This document shows, in pieces, positions 8,471 through 12,416 of a DNA stretch of 12,416 nucleotides; positions within the stretch are counted from its first letter, which is position 1, and every line of letters starts with the position of its first letter. Under the pieces are notes generated by a model that was given only the letters and a program-made list of their open reading frames with translations, was not told the origin of the DNA and made no database searches. The position numbers and the translations under genes are program-made. This DNA is from Ettlia oleoabundans (Eukaryota > Chlorophyta > Chlorophyceae > Chlamydomonadales). The stretch covers positions 1-12,416 of the forward strand of contig JAAMXP010002483.1 in NCBI GenBank assembly GCA_019693395.1. The letters are read 5' to 3'.

Positions 8471-10357
8471 ATTCAAGAAGGATGGTGCGTACCAATGACG
8501 CGCATCAATAGGCAATGGAGGTGTCGCGAGTTTTCCCCACCGTCGCACCCAACCGTCTCGGTGTACAGGCAAACCGCTCCCGAGGGGCTTGCCTCACCTT
8601 TGCTGTTCTGTCCATTTGCTGTTGCAGGGTTTCTGGTGTTGAAAAATTTTGCCAGCATGCAGGAGGTTGCGGCACTGAAGAAGCGCGGCGAGGAGCTGGT
8701 GTGTGATTTCCTGCTTGCTACTGCCCTCTGCTGGGGTCATGTGCTTTGCTTCTAGTTCCCGTGCTCTCATGCCTGCACCGGCGGCAACGTATTGCACGCC
8801 CTGGTGATGTATGCCTCAACGTGCATTCTGCCTTATGATGAACCATTACTTACGACCGTTTTCATCTTGACTTGCCTGCAGGTGGAGGGCTTTGATCCGG
8901 CCACCATCTCAATCTTCTCCACTCGCAACCAGACTGCTAAGACCGACTCTTACTTCCTTGACTCAGCTTCCAACGTCAGCTTCTTCTTTGAGGAAAAGGC
9001 GTTTGGAAAGGACGGTCAGCTGCAGCAGCCCAAGAGTAGGGCTATCAACAAAATTGGGCATGGTGCGGCAAGGGTTTTTTGTGAGGAGTTTGTCTGTGTT
9101 GATTGCGCCGGCTGTGCCCAGAGCGCATACATGTGCTATGTACTGCCATCTCCATGTTTGCCGAAATTAATGTCGCTTTCATGCGCTGTCCTTCTGCGTG
9201 CTTGATTCTTCTGTTTTGCCTGGTGCATGCTTACTGTGTGCTGCAGCCATGCACGACCTTGACCCCGTGTTCCGTAGCTGGAGCCGCAGCAGGCAGCTAG
9301 CCGAGCTGATGAGGGATCTGGGTTACAAGCGCCCGCTGCCCATCCAGGTGGGCTAACGTACCTGGGCAGGAAGACTGGCAGATAGGCAGGCACTTGCCTA
9401 TTGGGCAGTTTGCATCATGATAGGCAGGTGCCGCTTGTCTGGGTCTGCCCCCCTGTTGCAGGTTCAACTGCTCTGGCAGTGTGCCGTGCTATATCCTAAG
9501 CTTCTCTCCATCATTGGCTCCCGCCCCTCCACCTGCAGTCAATGCTGATCTTCAAGCAGCCGTATGTGGGAGGGGAGGTGGTGCCCCATCAGGACAGCTC
9601 GTTCCTAACCACAGAGCCCTTCTCGTGCCTGGGCATTTGGCTGGCGCTGGAGGATGCCAGGCGGGACAATGGCTGCCTGTGGACGCTGCCAGGTGATGCT
9701 GCTGGGCACCGCTTATTCAAGATTGTATGCAGCTGTGTGTCAGGATGTCCATTAGGTGTTTGGCAATAAGCGGTGCACCTGCGCAGCGCGCTTGCCAGCC
9801 AGCTGAAGGACTCAACGGCAACAACACATGCAGTTGCTGCTCAGCCACAGGGTTTCCGAGGCTTTTTCCATAATGGTGGATGCTCCTTCTTTTCACTGGG
9901 TGCAGGGTCCCATCTTGAGGGGGTTCACCGCCGGTTTGTGCGTGCCCCTGACGGGACTGTGAGCTTTGACGGTGAGATGCCTTCCTTTAATGAGTCCAGC
10001 TTTGTGCCTGTGGAGGTCAAGGCGGGGTCCCTGGTGCTGCTGCACGGTGCGAATGTGCACCTCAGCAAGGAGAACACCAGCCCGTACTCGCGCCATGCCT
10101 ACTCCATGCATGTGGTAGAATCAGCCCCGGGCTACTGCTGGCTGCCCGACAACTGGCTGAAGAGGAGGGATGATGTCCCCTTGGAGCCACTTTACGACTC
10201 CACCGCAGCGCGGGCAGCTGATGTGTCAGGGGCAGCAGCAGGCAGCACTGGCACCAGCAGCGATTTACCGGCACCAGCGTTCACGCACCCTTGCGGCAGT
10301 GGCATCGCCAAGCGCCCAACAGCAGCTGAGCCCCAGGTGGCGGTGCATGTGCATTGA
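8445..10357 (+). CDS. PHYHD1: PHYHD1-like phytanoyl-CoA dioxygenase family protein
   Basis: Six exons: 8445-8484, 8628-8698, 8882-9062, 9247-9347, 9539-9692, 9906-10357 (999 nt, 332 residues; human PHYHD1 is about 290). The family uses Fe(II), O2 and 2-oxoglutarate to hydroxylate a substrate, which is unknown for PHYHD1. Diagnostic segments run in order: [20 protein letters not shown] at the N-terminus, [55 protein letters not shown], and the [11 protein letters not shown] turn. The Fe ligands are H148, D150 (HxD in HQDSSF) and H234. R245 (in SRHAY), eleven residues after H234, fits the 2-OG-binding Arg. The fold should therefore be catalytically intact. The last 50 residues are an Ala/Ser/Thr/Pro-rich tail not needed for the domain, ending HVH, so there is no PTS1. 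The start at 8445 is chosen because family similarity begins there; an in-frame ATG at 8319 would add 42 residues resembling a transit peptide. No TGTAA poly(A) signal is visible downstream. Confidence 0.93.
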
Positions 10358-10616
10358 TTTTGTGTGCATGCTTTGTGTACCATTCTGTGCCATAGATTTT
10401 GAGTAAGAACTGAGCTCCCACACCGAAGTCTTCTGGATGCGCTCATGAGCAGTACTGTTGGACCAGTACTGCTTCATCTAGACAATGCATACTCTACGTG
10501 CTGATTGCATTGATCGGTCTCTGTTTGTTTTTGACTCCTGATCCATATCATTTGGGGCAGGGCCCGACCAATTTCAGCAGCGGAGTTCGCAGGTGAACAG
10601 GAGTGGTGGCCTCAAG
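10358..10616. other. Intergenic spacer between the dioxygenase and epimerase genes
   Basis: The 259 bp between the stop of one plus-strand gene and the ATG of the next must hold a 3' UTR, a terminator and the promoter of the next gene. I see no TGTAA or AATAAA here. The only clear structure is the strong hairpin at 10448-10473. Three CAG/AG acceptor-like sites just before the epimerase ATG (10558-10592) leave room for a 5' UTR intron, but none can be proven. Confidence 0.5.
10448..10473. repeat. Perfect 10-bp stem, 6-nt loop hairpin downstream of the dioxygenase gene
   Basis: AGCAGTACTG and CAGTACTGCT are exact reverse complements separated by TTGGAC. Each arm also contains the self-palindrome CAGTACTG, so the element is both an inverted and a direct repeat. 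It lies 91 nt after the stop codon at 10357 and is probably in the 3' UTR. Confidence 0.85.
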
Positions 10617-12416
10617 ATGACTGCCGGCAACATCTTTGTCACGGGAGGCGTCGGATTCATCGGTGAGTGGGTAAATGAGCAGCGCGGTTGGGTGAGACCC
10701 GAGATCGGCTTGCGGGCACTGCGGCTATTTCGGCGCCTTCTGTTCCATACGGCAGCTTTGCCTATACCCAATGCAGGCAGCCATACCGTGCTGGTGCTGC
10801 TGGAGCACGACTTCCGGGTGGTCATAATGGACAACCTGGACAACAGCTTTGAAAAGGCGTACGACCGCATGGTGGAGCTGGCAGGAGACAAGGCGGGAAA
10901 CATGAAGTTCATCAAGGTTGGCAGCCTGCTGTCGGGGACCCGCTGGTGCAGCTGTGGGTGGCTGTGGCAGAGGTGGCGGCAAGCGGCAAGGGTTGTCTTT
11001 CACCGCATTCGCTGCCTTTTCCTGCCTGTTCGCTGCATAGCGCTCTCTTCGAACCGTGCATTGTGCGACTTGGTTCCTTGAGCTCGCTGAGACAGCCTTG
11101 CACGCTCACTTACCTCACCGGTGAGGTGTTGCCGCAGCAACGCTGCGGGTTACGGTGCTGTGCGGAATCGATTGGCCCCCATGTTGCTGTGTTGTTGTTG
11201 TTTGCAGGGCGACTTGCGGAACATTGAGGACCTGGACAAGGCTTTTGAGGGACAGAAGTGAGCCAACTATGTTGGGGCTGTGGTTGGTCGGAGCAATTTT
11301 CCATGGCAGCCACAGCTGGTGCTCCCTTGTCCCAAACCTGTGGCTCACCGCCGCTGCCGCTGCCGGCAACCTCCACTTCCCGCAGGTTTGACTGTGTAAT
11401 TCACTTTGCAGGGCGCAAGTACGTAAACGAGAGTGTTGAGAACCCTCTGCGCTACTACGACCACAATGTGCTTGGTACAGTCAACCTGTGCAAGACCATG
11501 CAGAAGCACGGCTGCAAGAACATCGTCTTCTCCAGCTCCTGCACAGTCTATGGCAACCCGCAGGTGCAACAAAAAGGATGGGGTGTTGTGGGTGGCTGGG
11601 GGGTATGTATGTGGGGACTCGCGAAACAGGACCTTAGGAGGACGGAGGGGTGCATGATGCCAGGGCAGGCTGAGCCACGTTTGCAGCGCTGAATGCTCCT
11701 CACCTTCGACCTGCAGCGTCAGCCCGTACTTTGCTCCTCACGTCGAGCACCACAGATGCTAATTCTGTGCCACAACTTGCTGCTAAAATCAACCGCTCCA
11801 AACCCATCCCTTCTCTGCCCCATCCTGCCTCGTGGCGAACCAAACAGACCGCCTGCAGTATGTGACAGTCTTTCCACCACTACATCACCTTTTCTGGCTG
11901 TACGGCTGTACATGCAGTATGTGCCCATTGATGAGAAGCACCCCCTCAAGGCGGTGAGCCCCTACGGCGCCACCAAGCTCATGATTGAGGACATACTGCG
12001 GGATGTGTCTGCCTCTGATCCAGAGTGGCGTGTCATCCTGCTGCGCTACTTCAACCCCGTCGGCGCGCACCCCTCAGGTAAATCGAGTTGGAAGGGAGCA
12101 TGGAGCAAAGGGGTGGAGGCAGGGGCTGTTAAGTGGGCCATGCATGTAGTTTGGGACTGAGTTGGTGCAGCATATTCCCTGCGTGGTGGGTAAGATGTGC
12201 CCCCCTGGTGCAGAGGCTGGCGTGGCATGCTAGGGCATGCTGTGTGGAGGCCGCATGCACCTCACTTGCATACACAGCTCCCCGCATTGGCACCCAACAA
12301 AGTCATTAACACAATTTATCAACCGGGTCACATGCATGCACCCATCCTGCTGCCCAGCCGCCCACCCCACCTCACATCACCCCGCCCCAATCAACCCCAC
12401 CACTTCTTGTGGCCAT
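10617..12416 (+). CDS. GALE: UDP-glucose 4-epimerase, N-terminal part (runs off right edge)
   Basis: Five exons are visible: 10617-10662, 10777-10916, 11208-11257, 11386-11563, 11918-12077, giving 191 codons plus one base of about 345 in the family. A donor GTAAAT follows at 12078 and the rest lies outside the window. The enzyme interconverts UDP-glucose and UDP-galactose with tightly bound NAD+, normally in the cytosol, feeding galactolipid, glycoprotein and wall-polysaccharide synthesis. Visible signatures are the Rossmann dinucleotide loop GGVGFIG (10-16) followed by SHT, MDNLDNS, GDLRN, the [20 protein letters not shown] segment, SSSCTVYG (128-135) with the catalytic Ser/Thr region, and [11 protein letters not shown] carrying the YxxxK pair Y154 and K158. 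[12 protein letters not shown] then leads into the sugar-binding part. The start is the first ATG before the Rossmann loop (CAAG before ATG). An NAD-dependent epimerase of another sugar is possible but unlikely, as GAHPSG is characteristic of GALE. Confidence 0.94.
11112..11127. repeat. 16-bp perfect palindrome ACCTCACCGGTGAGGT in intron 2 of the epimerase gene
   Basis: All 16 bases equal their reverse complement. The right half reads CGGTGAGG, a good 5' splice-site consensus, so by symmetry a donor-like site exists on both strands. It lies in the intron 10917-11207, 80 nt before exon 3. Confidence 0.85.
11132..11148. repeat. Perfect 7-bp stem, 3-nt loop hairpin in intron 2 of the epimerase gene
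   Basis: CCGCAGC and GCTGCGG are exact reverse complements around an AAC loop. The element starts five bases after the 16-bp palindrome, so the intronic RNA could form two adjacent GC-rich hairpins. Confidence 0.8.
12078..12416. other. Epimerase intron 5 (open at right edge)
   Basis: From donor GTAAAT at 12078 to the end of the window I find no acceptor followed by sequence continuing the epimerase reading (expected near GRIGEDP). The stretch holds GGCATGCT repeated with a two-base gap (around 12223-12240), further GCATGC copies and a C-rich end. It is taken as intron. Confidence 0.7.

Noticed and set aside
9773..9905. Coding sequence continuing upstream of the last dioxygenase exon
   Set aside because: The frame is open from 9773 but the translation resembles nothing in the family. 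The acceptor at 9905 joins PG to SHLEGV exactly as in PHYHD1 proteins.
11564..11917. Open frame upstream of epimerase exon 5 as extra coding sequence
   Set aside because: The stretch has no epimerase similarity. Splicing 11563 to 11918 gives [12 protein letters not shown], which matches the family spacing without insertion.
12223..12276. GCATGC-rich segment near the right edge as a regulatory array
   Set aside because: GCATGC is self-palindromic and common in GC-rich algal introns. Only a few irregular copies occur here, with no spacing pattern.
1..12416. Transposon, CRISPR array, tRNA or rRNA genes, bacterial operon
   Set aside because: I found no terminal inverted repeats with a transposase, no regularly spaced repeats, no recognisable RNA gene and no bacterial gene organisation. 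All coding regions are intron-containing eukaryotic genes.

Overview
The window is nuclear DNA of a green alga, most likely a core chlorophyte (Chlorophyceae or Trebouxiophyceae). The evidence is GC-rich coding sequence, intron-dense genes (20 or more spliceosomal introns of roughly 110-380 nt, many flanked by CAG acceptors and GTGxGT donors), abundant Ala/Gln/Gly/Pro low-complexity protein segments encoded by GCAG/CAGC-rich DNA, and a TGTAA polyadenylation signal. The species cannot be told from the sequence. There are no operons, rRNAs, tRNAs, CRISPR arrays or recognisable transposons.

Layout. (1) 1-1842, minus strand: the 5' part of a gene for an unrecognised protein with a textbook ubiquitin-interacting motif at its N-terminus, then a Gln/Ala/Pro-rich region with an internal repeat; it runs off the left edge. 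(2) 2261-7925, minus strand: a complete 13-exon gene for a SART3/Prp24-type U4/U6 snRNP recycling factor (HAT repeats, one RRM, an RG-rich tract and a C-terminal LSm-binding peptide). (3) 8445-10357, plus strand: a complete 6-exon gene for a PHYHD1-like Fe(II)/2-oxoglutarate dioxygenase of the phytanoyl-CoA dioxygenase family. (4) 10617 to the right edge, plus strand: the first five exons of UDP-glucose 4-epimerase (GALE).

Genes 1 and 2 are tandem on the minus strand. Gene 2 is divergent from gene 3 across a 519-bp shared 5' region. Genes 3 and 4 are tandem on the plus strand, 259 bp apart. The four products belong to unrelated processes (ubiquitin recognition, splicing, 2-OG oxygenase chemistry, nucleotide-sugar metabolism), so this looks like ordinary eukaryotic gene order, not a functional cluster. 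All exon models were assembled by eye. The three well-supported genes keep an open frame through every proposed junction, and the two complete ones give exact multiples of three (2799 nt and 999 nt).

I see no convincing new multi-gene system. The points worth a second look are a SART3 homologue with only one RRM and an RG-rich tract where a second RRM is expected, a probable GC-AG intron in that gene, a possible transit-peptide-like alternative start and uORFs on the dioxygenase gene, the unidentified UIM protein, and several perfect palindromes or hairpins in non-coding positions.
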